A stretch of 64,000 nucleotides of DNA from positions 62,001 to 126,000 of the forward strand of contig NZ_JACLZJ010000006.1 of the NCBI RefSeq assembly GCF_014253075.1, read 5' to 3'. The notes below the pieces were generated by a model. The model was not told where the DNA came from and did not search any database. It was given only the letters and a program-made list of their open reading frames with translations. This stretch comes from Ochrobactrum sp. CM-21-5. Its GTDB lineage: Bacteria > Pseudomonadota > Alphaproteobacteria > Rhizobiales > Rhizobiaceae. Numbering within the stretch: the stretch's first letter is position 1; each line of letters begins with the position of its first letter. Position numbers and translations under genes: made by a program. Positions 47,158 through 55,928 of this stretch are shown here, piece by piece.

Positions 47158-47343
47158 ATGGCTTTGGCAATCGCACCACTGATCGTAATTCTGAAGGAAT
47201 TCAGGCGCAGATATGATGAACGGCGCCGTTTCGTGCGCACCCGGCGCGTTCTCGACGGCCTTCCAAACGATCTGCGTAAGGATTTGGGCTGGCCTGACCG
47301 CTATCTGGAACAGCGCAATCAAAAATACTGCAAGGGAGAGTAA
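47158..47343 (+). CDS. DUF1127-type small protein
   Basis: Has 61 residues, basic. The C-terminal part RTRRVLDGLPNDLRKDLGWPDRYLE has the family signature. DUF1127 proteins of alphaproteobacteria are implicated in RNA turnover and phosphate or stress responses. It lies seven bases before the YafY gene. Confidence 0.75.
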   Translation: MALAIAPLIVILKEFRRRYDERRRFVRTRRVLDGLPNDLRKDLGWPDRYLEQRNQKYCKGE

Positions 47344-47349
47344 GCCCGG

Positions 47350-48051
47350 ATGCGCCGCGCCGATCGCCTGTTCCAGATTGTCCAGCACCTGCGCGGTGGC
47401 AGGCTCGTCACCGCGCGCCAGCTCGCCGAGCGTCTGGAAGTTTCCGAGCGAACAATCTACCGCGACATAGCCGACCTGCAATCGACCGGGGTACCGATCG
47501 ATGGCGAGGCCGGTGTGGGCTATATTCTGCGTCAGGGATTTGAACTGCCTCCCTTGATGTTTACGCGTGACGAGATCGTGGCACTTGTCGCAGGCGCCCG
47601 CCTTATCCGCGCCTGGGGCGGCGTATCCATGGCACGCGGCGCGGAAGAAGCACTCGTCAAGATCGAGGCCGTGTTACCGAAGGAGGAGCGCGCCCGGATC
47701 ACCGGCACGCAGATCCACGCGCCCAATGCACGCATAAGCATCGAAGAGCGCCGCATCATCGACGCCGTGGAGCGCGCCGTCGATGAGAGCAACGTGCTCA
47801 ATATCCGTTATCGCGATCTCGAATCACGCGAAAGCGAGCGCGACATCCGCCCGCTCGGCCTATGGTTCTGGGGCAAAGTCTGGACTGTGATTGGCTGGTG
47901 TGAGTTGCGCAATGCGTTTCGCACATTCCGCACGGATCGCATTGTCGAGGCTAGCGATTCCGGACGTCGGTTCCGAGCTGAACGCGGCAAGACGCTGGCC
48001 GATTTCTACCGGCTCATGGAACTGAGCGAGTACAACGCCTTCAAGGATTGA
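47350..48051 (+). CDS. YafY-family WYL-domain transcriptional regulator
   Basis: Has 233 residues: an N-terminal winged helix (LFQIVQHLRGGRLVTARQLAERL) and a WYL domain (about 135-225) with RPLGLWFWGKVWTVIGWCEL. WYL domains sense ligands, often nucleotides. Targets are unknown; it may act on its neighbours. Confidence 0.9.
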   Translation: MRRADRLFQIVQHLRGGRLVTARQLAERLEVSERTIYRDIADLQSTGVPIDGEAGVGYILRQGFELPPLMFTRDEIVALVAGARLIRAWGGVSMARGAEEALVKIEAVLPKEERARITGTQIHAPNARISIEERRIIDAVERAVDESNVLNIRYRDLESRESERDIRPLGLWFWGKVWTVIGWCELRNAFRTFRTDRIVEASDSGRRFRAERGKTLADFYRLMELSEYNAFKD

Positions 48052-48136
48052 AACTGCCTCCCAAGGCAAACAGCGAGAGATCGACTCCGGCGATTTCGTT
48101 AAACGAAAATTGCTCCAAGAATCGGGAGTCTGATCC

Positions 48137-48170
48137 AAACAAAAAGCCCGACTTTCGCCGGGCTTTTCAC
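48137..48170. terminator. Bidirectional terminator between yafY-like gene and trcR
   Basis: AAAAAGCCCG ACTTTCG CCGGGCTTTT between convergent genes. Confidence 0.9.
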
Positions 48171-48187
48171 ATTCAATCAGCAGACGA

Positions 48188-48877
48188 TTATTCCTCGTCT
48201 TCGTCGTCGTTCGCAGGCCCCTTGAGCGAAGAAAGCTTCGCGAACACCTTGTCTGCGTCGAGTTCTTCTTCGGCTGGCTGCTCGTCGCGGTAGTCGAGGT
48301 TCTCGGTCGCGGAAGCGGGCAGCAGGGTGTTGTCGGCGTCCGGCGCAGGCGGACGGTTGCGCGCAGCGCGATCAACCTCAAGATCGAGATCGATCTGCGA
48401 GCAAAGGCCCAGCGTAACCGGGTCCATCGCCGTCAGGTTCGCCGAATTCCAGTGAGTACGATTGCGAATCTGTTCGATCGTCGACTTGGTCGTTCCGATC
48501 AGGCGCGAAATCTGCGCATCCTTCAGTTCCGGATGGTTGCGCACCAGCCAGAGAATCGCATTCGGACGATCCTGACGCTTGGAAAGCGGCGTATAGCGCG
48601 GCCCCTTGCGCTTGGCTTCCGGCACGCGCACCTTCGGTTCCGCCAGTTTCAGGCGATAATACTGGTCCTTCTCACCCTTCGCGATTTCCTCGCGCGAGAT
48701 CTGTCCCGTAATCACCGGATCAAGGCCCTTGATGCCCTGCGAAGCTTCACCGTCGGCAATTGCCTTCACCTCAAGCGGATGCAGCTTGCAGAAAGCCGCA
48801 ATCTGGTCAAAGGACAAAGCCGTATTATCGACAAGCCAGACGGCCGTTGCCTTCGGCATGAGGAGCTGGGTGGCCAT
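48188..48877 (-). CDS. trcR: TrcR (DUF1013) RNA-polymerase-associated cell-cycle regulator
   Basis: Has 229 residues with the DUF1013 core VWLVDNTALSFDQIAAFC..HPLEVKAIADGE and a helix-turn-helix-like part LKDAQISRLIGTTKSTIEQIR. A very acidic tail ends it. In Caulobacter the DUF1013 protein TrcR tracks with RNA polymerase and affects cell-cycle transcription. It is a single gene with its own promoter. Confidence 0.85.
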   Translation of the reverse strand: MATQLLMPKATAVWLVDNTALSFDQIAAFCKLHPLEVKAIADGEASQGIKGLDPVITGQISREEIAKGEKDQYYRLKLAEPKVRVPEAKRKGPRYTPLSKRQDRPNAILWLVRNHPELKDAQISRLIGTTKSTIEQIRNRTHWNSANLTAMDPVTLGLCSQIDLDLEVDRAARNRPPAPDADNTLLPASATENLDYRDEQPAEEELDADKVFAKLSSLKGPANDDEDEE

Positions 48878-49068
48878 TAGATATAATCCTCTTGTTCGTC
48901 CGCTCCGGTGGCGCGGGACGTGGAAAAAACCACAATTTCCGGGAAATCACGGCCTATATATCGTTTTTTTGTCGCCAGAGCAAGAATTGCTTCAAGGCTG
49001 AAACGCACATCGGTCTCAGGGTCTGCGGCGAAGCTTGCCGACATTCAGGCATGACGGGCCCGAATATC

Positions 49069-50070
49069 TCAGGCGACATCGAGCACGATCTTGCCTATAT
49101 GCTTTCCCTCTTCCATACGCTCATGCGCGCGCCAGGCGTCCTTCAGGGAAAAGATCATGTCCATCACCGGCGCAACGCGCCGGGCAGCCAGAAGAGGCCA
49201 GACCTTCGCCTCCAGTTCCCGCGCAATGCCGGCCTTGAACTCCACCGGACGCGGACGCAGTGTCGAGCCGGTATGGTTAAGCCGCTTGGTCATCAGCATC
49301 GCGAAATTTGCGCTCGCCTTGGCTCCATTCAGAAAAGCGATCTGCACGATGCGGCCGTCCTCGGCAGCGGCCTTATAATTGCGGTCAACATAATCGCCGC
49401 CCACCATGTCGAGAATGACATCGGCGCCCTTGCCGTCGGTTGCCTCCTTCACACACCCCACGAAATCCTCTTCGCGGTAATTGATCGCCTTATCGGCACC
49501 AAGCTTCAGGCAGGCATCGCATTTGTCCTTCGAGCCCGCCGTTGCAATGACATAAGCACCGAAGGCGGACGCCAGCTGAATAGCCGTCGTGCCGATCCCC
49601 GAAGAACCGCCATGAACCAGCAGCGTCTCACCCTCCTTCAAGCCACCGCGCTCGAACACATTATGCCAGACGGTGAAGAAGGTTTCCGGTATGGCCGCCG
49701 CCTCGATATAGCCATAACCGGAAGGCAGCGGCAGCGCGTTGGTTTCGTGCACGACGGCATATTCAGCATAGCCGCCACCGGCCAGAAGCGCGGCAACCTG
49801 ATCGCCCTTGCGGAAACGCTTCACTCCTTCGCCAATCGCCAACACGTCACCGGCAATTTCCAGTCCCGGAATGTCCGATGCGCCGGCAGGCGGTGCATAA
49901 TGGCCCTGACGCTGCAATACGTCTGGCCGGTTGACGCCCGCCGCACGCACCCGGACGAGAATTTGCCTCGCCTTCGGCTCCGGCACCGAGCGCTGGACAG
50001 GGCGCAACATATGCGCACCCCCCGGTTCGACGATTTGGATAGCGGTCATCTGGGAGGGCAACTCAACCAT
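49069..50070 (-). CDS. Zinc-free NAD(P)H-quinone oxidoreductase (MDR/PIG3 type)
   Basis: Has 333 residues from MVELPSQMTAIQI; AGGAG lies 10 bases upstream of the ATG and 7 upstream of an adjacent GTG. The Rossmann motif HGGSSGIGTTAIQLA, the N-terminal GroES-like domain GVNRPDVLQRQG and the absence of zinc ligands place it in the quinone reductase branch. Confidence 0.9.
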   Translation of the reverse strand: MVELPSQMTAIQIVEPGGAHMLRPVQRSVPEPKARQILVRVRAAGVNRPDVLQRQGHYAPPAGASDIPGLEIAGDVLAIGEGVKRFRKGDQVAALLAGGGYAEYAVVHETNALPLPSGYGYIEAAAIPETFFTVWHNVFERGGLKEGETLLVHGGSSGIGTTAIQLASAFGAYVIATAGSKDKCDACLKLGADKAINYREEDFVGCVKEATDGKGADVILDMVGGDYVDRNYKAAAEDGRIVQIAFLNGAKASANFAMLMTKRLNHTGSTLRPRPVEFKAGIARELEAKVWPLLAARRVAPVMDMIFSLKDAWRAHERMEEGKHIGKIVLDVA

Positions 50071-50276
50071 CACAACAAAACTCCTGTTTAAATCCCCTGA
50101 CGAGCCGCCTTGCGAAAAGCACCGGATACATCGAACGCCGCAGAAATGCCGTATGCCCGATACAGGGAGCTTCATTAGGGAAATGGTCATCGATTTTCCC
50201 GAATATATATGCGAAGATTCAAGGTGTTAAATCTTTTCTCAGCGCCTGCGATCATCATTGACCACGGAGGAAGGCC

Positions 50277-50468
50277 ATGAGCGGTTTCGATGAGGATACT
50301 GTAACGTCACGCGATCATGCGGTACTCAGTGAAGAGGAGCTTGCGCTGCTTTCGGTCATCGAGATCGACCAGCGTATCGCCTTGCTGCAATCCGAAATCG
50401 AGCGACTGAAAGCCGAACGATTGAGAAAAGGCGACAGCCGTGCCGCCGCGGAAGCACTTTTCCGATAG
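50277..50468 (+). CDS. DUF1192 small protein
   Basis: Has 63 residues with the core LSVIEIDQRIALLQSEIERLKAE, a short amphipathic coiled coil. AGGAAGGCC precedes the ATG. Function unknown; conserved in Rhizobiales. Confidence 0.85.
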   Translation: MSGFDEDTVTSRDHAVLSEEELALLSVIEIDQRIALLQSEIERLKAERLRKGDSRAAAEALFR

Positions 50469-50570
50469 TGCGTTTTCAGCAAGAACGTGGGACGGCTTTG
50501 CGTTGGAAAATGCGTATAAACAAAGACTTGGAGTGGCTTCGACAGTTCATGCAAAACAGGAACAACTTCA
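50461..50570. repeat. Dispersed Brucella-type intergenic repeat copy
   Basis: TTTTCAGCAAGAACGTGGGA, CGGCTTTGCG, AATGCGTATAAACAAAGACT and TGGAGTGGCTTCG follow the order seen at 1371-1450. It overlaps the DUF1192 stop. Confidence 0.65.
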
Positions 50571-50651
50571 TACGGTGCGCAAACAGGCACCCGTCTACTT
50601 GAAACCCAATGAGAGAAGCTGCGTCATCCGGCTTCGGCAAATTCCGGGAAT

Positions 50652-51896
50652 GTGATTTTGCGTATCTACATTCAGGTTCTGGCCCTTTTGTGCGGCACAG
50701 CCTTTCTTCTGATAGCCTCCGGCCTTCATGGACTGCTTCTGCCATTGCGCGGCGGCGTTGAAGGTTTTTCCGTAACGTCCCTCGGCATGCTCGGCACGAC
50801 CTGGGCGGGCGGCTTTGTGGCAGGCTGTCTCTTCGCACCTCGTCTTGTGCGCCGCGTAGGCCATGTGCGCGCCTTCGGATTTTTTGCTGCCGCAGCGGCA
50901 ATCATTGCACTTCTGTCAGGCATATTCGTCGATGCGACGATCTGGATTTTGCTGCGTGCTTTCACAGGTTTCTCGATGGCTGGCGCTTTCATGGTGATCG
51001 AAAGCTGGCTCAACGAACGCGCATCAAACGAATCGCGCGGCAAGATTTTCGGCCTCTACATGATGGTCAATTACGGGGCGACGATGACCGGCCAGATGCT
51101 GGTTGCGGGGGGCGATGTACGCTCCGACCATCTTTTCATGATTACAGGCATCTTTTTCTGTCTGGCGCTCATTCCCACCGCAATTTCCACAGCCATCAGT
51201 CCCAAGCCGCTGACCGAGGTACAACTGGACCTCAAGGCGCTTTACCGCAATTCGCCAGCCGCCTTTATCGGCTGCATACTGATCGGTATCGCTAATGGCG
51301 CTTGGGGCACGCTTGGCGCTGTTTTTGGCGCGCAATCCGGCATTTCGACCCCGGAAATCGCTCTGATGGTCAGTGTGACAATTGCAGCGGGCGCATTGAT
51401 GCAAATCCCCATCGGGCGTATTTCCGATCTCGTTGACCGCCGTTTCGTCCTTGCAAGCGTCGCATCGCTCGCAGCGCTGGTCGGTCTCCTCACTTTTATA
51501 ATCGCACCCTCCAGCGGCACTGTCATCATCACCATGACCGGCTGCTACGGTGCTTTGGCCTATGCGCTCTATCCGGTCGCCGTCGCCCATGCGAATGACC
51601 ATGCGACCTCTGAAAGCTTTGTGAAAGTGTCGAGCGGCCTTCTGCTTCTTTATGGCTTCGGAACGATGCTGGGACCGCTTCTTGCCGCTGCGGCAATGGA
51701 TATCTTCTGGCCATCCGGCCTCTTCCTGATAACCGCCCTCGCCCATATCTCGATCACCGCCTATGCGCTGTTCCGCTCACGCAAGCGCGCCTCCATGCGC
51801 ACAGAGGATAAGGACCAGTTCAAAAGCATGCCTTCCGAGCGCGGAGCGACACCGGAAGTCATGAAGCTGGACCCGCGCGCCGAACAGGAAAGCTGA
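50652..51896 (+). CDS. MFS transporter
   Basis: Has 414 residues from a GTG start with twelve hydrophobic segments and a basic/acidic cytoplasmic tail. Motif-A-like PIGRISDLVDRR sits between segments in the second half. The relatives are YcaD-like MFS permeases of unknown substrate. Confidence 0.88.
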   Translation: MILRIYIQVLALLCGTAFLLIASGLHGLLLPLRGGVEGFSVTSLGMLGTTWAGGFVAGCLFAPRLVRRVGHVRAFGFFAAAAAIIALLSGIFVDATIWILLRAFTGFSMAGAFMVIESWLNERASNESRGKIFGLYMMVNYGATMTGQMLVAGGDVRSDHLFMITGIFFCLALIPTAISTAISPKPLTEVQLDLKALYRNSPAAFIGCILIGIANGAWGTLGAVFGAQSGISTPEIALMVSVTIAAGALMQIPIGRISDLVDRRFVLASVASLAALVGLLTFIIAPSSGTVIITMTGCYGALAYALYPVAVAHANDHATSESFVKVSSGLLLLYGFGTMLGPLLAAAAMDIFWPSGLFLITALAHISITAYALFRSRKRASMRTEDKDQFKSMPSERGATPEVMKLDPRAEQES

Positions 51897-51903
51897 AGTA
51901 CGT

Positions 51904-51960
51904 CTCCCAAAAGTGGGAACCGGATTTCGGGCATGGGAAAGTAGGGCGCAGCGACACCGC
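51904..51960. repeat. Dispersed repeat fragment (CCCAAAAGTGGGAACCGG type)
   Basis: CCCAAAAGTGGGAACCGGAT then TTCGGGCATG just after the MFS stop, a variant of the repeat in which GTGGGAACCGG is the conserved core. Confidence 0.5.
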
Positions 51961-52141
51961 GCTCTTGTGCTGCTTAAGAACGATGGCTGTAATATGCACA
52001 AACCCAGAGTATTCGGCGGCCGTTACACAGCCGCCAATTCCGGATTGCATGCACTTTCCTGAACGCTGCTCGACAATCCAAGAAAGTGCTTCAAATCAAG
52101 GGCTTGAAGCCTCAGTTAAGACCGCCTTCGGGTCTTCCTGT

Positions 52142-52324
52142 TTAATGTCGCGTTACCTGGGTTCTCAGTTTTTCAATCTGCTCCTTCAGCACAAGCTTTT
52201 TGCGCTTGAGTGATGCAACGTGAAGATCGTCCATTGCCGGTGACGCCATAGCTTCGGAAATTTCCTGCTCCAGAGCGCCGTGCTTCTTTTCAAGCGTGGC
52301 AAGATGGGACTCAATAGCCATCAT
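52142..52324 (-). CDS. DUF465/YdcH-family small protein A
   Basis: Has 60 residues: an ESHLATLEKKHGALEQEI helix, then LHVASLKRKKLVLKEQIEKL, the family pattern of a helical hairpin. AAAGGAGATCTG precedes the ATG pair at 52324/52321. Divergent from its paralogue at 52754 across 430 bases. Confidence 0.88.
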   Translation of the reverse strand: MMAIESHLATLEKKHGALEQEISEAMASPAMDDLHVASLKRKKLVLKEQIEKLRTQVTRH

Positions 52325-52753
52325 CAGATCTCCTTTGATTGATTTTCCTTACGGCGAAACAATGCGGACATCATATCCTTTGACTGCCTTGAGGGCCATT
52401 GTCCGCCGGCTTGAATGCTGCGCAAATGCCAGGCACACCTCCTGTTTTCCCGGACCGGTTACGCAGTCACGGCTGCCATGAGTAACGGATGAGCGAAACT
52501 CTGATCGACCGCTGTCCATGACAGAACCATGACACTTTGGCACGACTTTGATGCAAAGTCGATTTTGTCGTGGTAGCATTTTCCAATCGTGAAAAATGTG
52601 GTAAGGGCTTCGCCCGAAACGGGTTGTGCAGAGCCTTGCATCGTTGGTTCGGCGCGGCCCGTAAAACTATTCAGAGCGCGTCGCCCGGAAGCGAAAACTG
52701 TTTCGGATAATTGCGCGTGTAAAAACAGATAGATACAGAACAAGGCGAACCGC
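52325..52753. other. Divergent promoter region of the two DUF465 genes
   Basis: About 430 bases with a nested palindrome at 52541-52572: CGACTTTG ATG CAAAGTCG (52543-52561) inside CACGAC...GTCGTG. It could be an operator or an attenuating hairpin. No gene is supported. Confidence 0.5.
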
Positions 52754-52957
52754 ATGTCCGATCAGGAACAGGCCGAAATCAGATTGGCTGTCGCACGTCT
52801 GAAACAGGAACATGCGGATTTCGATGCGGCGATCAACGCCATGATGGCGATGGGCTGTGACCAGCTGCGCATTCAGCGCATGAAAAAGAAGAAGCTGGCG
52901 ATCAAGGACAAGCTTCAGGAAATGGAGGATCAGGTCATCCCTGACATCATCGCCTGA
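52754..52957 (+). CDS. DUF465/YdcH-family small protein B
   Basis: Has 67 residues: EIRLAVARLKQEHADFDAAI and LRIQRMKKKKLAIKDKLQEM, the same helical-hairpin family as the divergent neighbour. It is followed by purE about 100 bases on. Function unknown. Confidence 0.88.
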   Translation: MSDQEQAEIRLAVARLKQEHADFDAAINAMMAMGCDQLRIQRMKKKKLAIKDKLQEMEDQVIPDIIA

Positions 52958-53054
52958 CCACACATGACATCGATTGCAGAGCCGGGGTTCGCCCGGCTTC
53001 ATCGTTCTTAAAACCAGCCATTCACGAACGGAAGAAGCGGAGTACGAAAGACCA

Positions 53055-53549
53055 ATGAGCGTTCCTGCCGACGTCGCCATCATCATGGGCAGCCAGTCCG
53101 ATTGGGAAACCATGCGCCATGCGGCGGAAACACTGGATGCGCTTGGCATATCCTTTGATGCCCGCATCGTTTCCGCCCATCGCACACCGGATCGCCTCGT
53201 CGCTTTCGCCAAAGGCGCAAAAGCCGAGGGTTTCAAAGTAGTGATTGCCGGTGCGGGCGGCGCGGCCCATTTGCCCGGCATGGCCGCAAGCATGACGCCC
53301 CTGCCGGTTTTCGGCGTACCCGTGCAGTCCAAGACGATGTCCGGCCAGGACTCGCTCCTTTCCATCGTGCAGATGCCCGCGGGCATCCCCGTCGGCACCC
53401 TGGCCATAGGTCGTGCAGGCGCCGTCAACGCGGCCCTTCTGGCCGCAGCCGTTCTGGCGCTTTATGACGACAAGCTCGCAGCCCGTCTCGACGACTGGCG
53501 CACCGCCCAGACCGAAAGCGTGGCTGAACATCCATCCGACGAGGCATGA
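53055..53549 (+). CDS. purE: N5-carboxyaminoimidazole ribonucleotide mutase PurE
   Basis: Has 164 residues from [17 protein letters not shown]. The family motifs [14 protein letters not shown] and [11 protein letters not shown] are present. It acts after PurK in purine synthesis. Its stop is one base before the purK start. Confidence 0.97.
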   Translation: MSVPADVAIIMGSQSDWETMRHAAETLDALGISFDARIVSAHRTPDRLVAFAKGAKAEGFKVVIAGAGGAAHLPGMAASMTPLPVFGVPVQSKTMSGQDSLLSIVQMPAGIPVGTLAIGRAGAVNAALLAAAVLALYDDKLAARLDDWRTAQTESVAEHPSDEA

Positions 53550-53550
53550 C

Positions 53551-54639
53551 ATGCAGAAAACAAGCCTGAAACCCGGCGACACCATCGGCATTATCGGCGG
53601 TGGCCAGCTGGGCCGCATGCTCGCCATGGCGGCAGCACGCCTCGGCTTCAACACCGTCATCCTCGAACCGCAGGCGGATTGCCCGGCAGCGCAAACGGCC
53701 AATCGCCAGATTGTCGCCGCCTATGACGACCCCGGGGCTCTGGCCGAACTGGCCGCCGCATCGGATGTCATCACCTATGAATTCGAAAATGTGCCGGTCG
53801 CCGCTGCCGACAAGCTTGCCGAAACCGCACTTGTCCTGCCGCCGCCAGCCGCTCTGGAAGTCTCGCAGGACCGATTCACCGAAAAGCAGTTTCTCAACGA
53901 AAGCGGCATTGACACAGCACCCTGGCGTCTGGTCGATGACGCGGAAACCCTGATCGCTGCTCTCGGAGCGCTCGGGGAACGCGGAATTCTCAAGACGCGC
54001 CGCCTTGGCTATGATGGCAAGGGGCAGGTTCGCCTGAATACGCTCGACGAGGCCGAGACGCACAAGGCACTTGCCGCGATCAACAACGCGCCTGCCGTTC
54101 TTGAGGGCATCGTCGATTTCGAACGCGAGGTCTCCGTCATTGCCGCGCGCGACCGCAGCGGCAATGTTGCGATCTTCGACATTGCCGAAAACGTGCACAA
54201 GAACGGCATTCTGGCCACCTCCACAGTGCCAGCCACGTTATCCGAGCCAACCGCACTCGCGGCCCGAATGGCAGCTGAAAAGCTTCTGCACGCGCTGGAC
54301 TATGTGGGCGTGCTCGGTCTGGAATTCTTCGTGCTGAAAGACGGCACCCTGCTGGCCAATGAATTTGCCCCGCGCGTGCACAATTCCGGCCACTGGACGG
54401 AAGCCGCCTGCGCCATCTCGCAGTTCGAACAGCATATCCGCGCTGTGGCCGGCCTGCCACTTGGTGACATCGAACGGCATTCGGATTGCGTAATGGAAAA
54501 CCTGATCGGCGATGACGTGAACAAAATCCCGGCGATTCTCTCAGAGAAAAATGCCGTCCTGCATCTTTACGGCAAGAAAGAAGCCCGCGAAGGCCGCAAA
54601 ATGGGACACGTTACCCGTATCAGGCCACGCTCAAACTGA
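53551..54639 (+). CDS. purK: N5-carboxyaminoimidazole ribonucleotide synthase PurK
   Basis: ATP-grasp enzyme of 362 residues from MQKTSLKPGD. GIIGGGQLGRML lies at the N-terminus. The ATP site (ILKTRRLGYDGKGQ) and the metal region LEFFVLKDG..NEFAPRVHNSGHWT are present. It is coupled to purE. Confidence 0.97.
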   Translation: MQKTSLKPGDTIGIIGGGQLGRMLAMAAARLGFNTVILEPQADCPAAQTANRQIVAAYDDPGALAELAAASDVITYEFENVPVAAADKLAETALVLPPPAALEVSQDRFTEKQFLNESGIDTAPWRLVDDAETLIAALGALGERGILKTRRLGYDGKGQVRLNTLDEAETHKALAAINNAPAVLEGIVDFEREVSVIAARDRSGNVAIFDIAENVHKNGILATSTVPATLSEPTALAARMAAEKLLHALDYVGVLGLEFFVLKDGTLLANEFAPRVHNSGHWTEAACAISQFEQHIRAVAGLPLGDIERHSDCVMENLIGDDVNKIPAILSEKNAVLHLYGKKEAREGRKMGHVTRIRPRSN

Positions 54640-54785
54640 CACCAGCCGGGAATCCTTGCGATTCCCCTCCCTGCGGCAAGATTTTCAGGCTCAAGCTCGT
54701 GAATCTGCCGCGCGGGAGTTGACATTTACCTGAAACCTTGTGTATTTCGGCCAACCCTTCGGGCACGAATAGTGCCTATAACCAA

Positions 54786-54811
54786 TTGGCGCCTTGGGCG
54801 CCTGTTTTTAT
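54786..54811 (+). terminator. Terminator upstream of rpmJ
   Basis: GGCGCC TTG GGCGCC followed by TGTTTTTA, ending purE-purK transcription. Confidence 0.75.
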
Positions 54812-54862
54812 GAAGCCCGGCGGCATCTTCATGTCAATGGGCCAACCAGACCGGTGATTGAC

Positions 54863-54988
54863 ATGAAGATCAAGAACTCGCTCAAAGCGCTCAAGGCCCG
54901 TCATCGCGACTGCCAGCTGGTCCGCCGCAAGGGCCGCGTTTACATCATCAATAAGACCGCCCCGCGCTTCAAGGCTCGCCAGGGCTAA
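54863..54988 (+). CDS. rpmJ: 50S ribosomal protein L36 (long, zinc-independent form)
   Basis: Has 41 residues: [18 protein letters not shown] and ending FKARQG. It is the longer YkgO-like form with a single Cys, lacking the zinc ribbon. The in-frame upstream extension to 54794 crosses the terminator and is not coding. Confidence 0.96.
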   Translation: MKIKNSLKALKARHRDCQLVRRKGRVYIINKTAPRFKARQG

Positions 54989-55043
54989 TCTTATTTCTGA
55001 TTTTGCATTTGACGTTTCGCTGCGCGTGAGGAAACTTATACGT

Positions 55044-55727
55044 ATGCGGAACGTTTTTGCTTGTCTGAATGGATTTATATTGGTCACTGCGCTCGGTGCG
55101 GCATCGCTGGCGGTTGCTCAGGTTCATGCCGAGATTCCGCCGCATAAAGTGCCACTGATCGCTCCGCTCACTCCTGTGCAGATTGGCGCTGACAGCGAAC
55201 AGAAGCCTGCGCCGGAAAAGCCCGCTCCTGCTGCGGCACTGTCGCCTGAAGAGCGTCTCGACAAACTCTTCGCCGAGCTTCGCCGCACCACGGATGAGGC
55301 CAGGGGTCGGCGTATAGCTTCACAGATCAATACGCTCTGGTCGCAATCGGGCAGCGCGACCATCGATCTTCTGGTGCAATGGGCCAATGCGGCCACACTC
55401 GAACACCGCTACGCATCGGCGCTGGATTTCCTGAACGAGGCGATTGCGCTCAATCCCGACTATGCGGAAGCGTGGAACCGCCGCGCAACTGTCTATTTCC
55501 TGCAAAAAGATTATGCCCATTCCATGTACGACATCAACCGTACGCTGGAGCTGGAGCCGCGCCACTATGGAGCGCTGACTGGTATGGCTGCGATATTGCG
55601 CATCCGCGGCCTCAAGGAACAGGCGATGAAGGCTTACGAGCAGGCGCTCAGGATCTATCCGATGATGCGTGACGCCCAGAAAAACTTCAACGATCTCGCC
55701 GACGAGCTGACCGACACCCGCACATAG
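55044..55727 (+). CDS. TPR-repeat exported protein
   Basis: Has 227 residues from MRNVFACLNG; a GTG at 55026 is the alternative. A signal peptide ends near VHA. Then comes a Pro-rich linker and at least two TPRs (ALDFLNEAIALNPDYAEAWN and YDINRTLELEPRHYGAL). It is probably a periplasmic scaffold; a 7-base inverted repeat at 55826-55848 follows. Confidence 0.85.
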   Translation: MRNVFACLNGFILVTALGAASLAVAQVHAEIPPHKVPLIAPLTPVQIGADSEQKPAPEKPAPAAALSPEERLDKLFAELRRTTDEARGRRIASQINTLWSQSGSATIDLLVQWANAATLEHRYASALDFLNEAIALNPDYAEAWNRRATVYFLQKDYAHSMYDINRTLELEPRHYGALTGMAAILRIRGLKEQAMKAYEQALRIYPMMRDAQKNFNDLADELTDTRT

Positions 55728-55928
55728 AGCCATTCGCGGCGAAATGGCTTCGTTGAACGACCGCTATGACCCGAAACAAGACCGGGGGCAATTCCGGCAC
55801 CTTCATAAAAACCGCCCTCAACGAAAACGCGCCCCGAATGGAGCGCGTTCTATTAGGCTGTAGTGACGAAATCACTCTGGGTCGAGCATGGCAGGGCCTT
55901 CCGTCTAGAAGACACTGCTCGGGCTGAA

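Noticed and set aside
48892-50091. 399-residue plus-strand ORF
   Set aside because: Shadow of the quinone oxidoreductase gene on the minus strand, rich in Arg and His.
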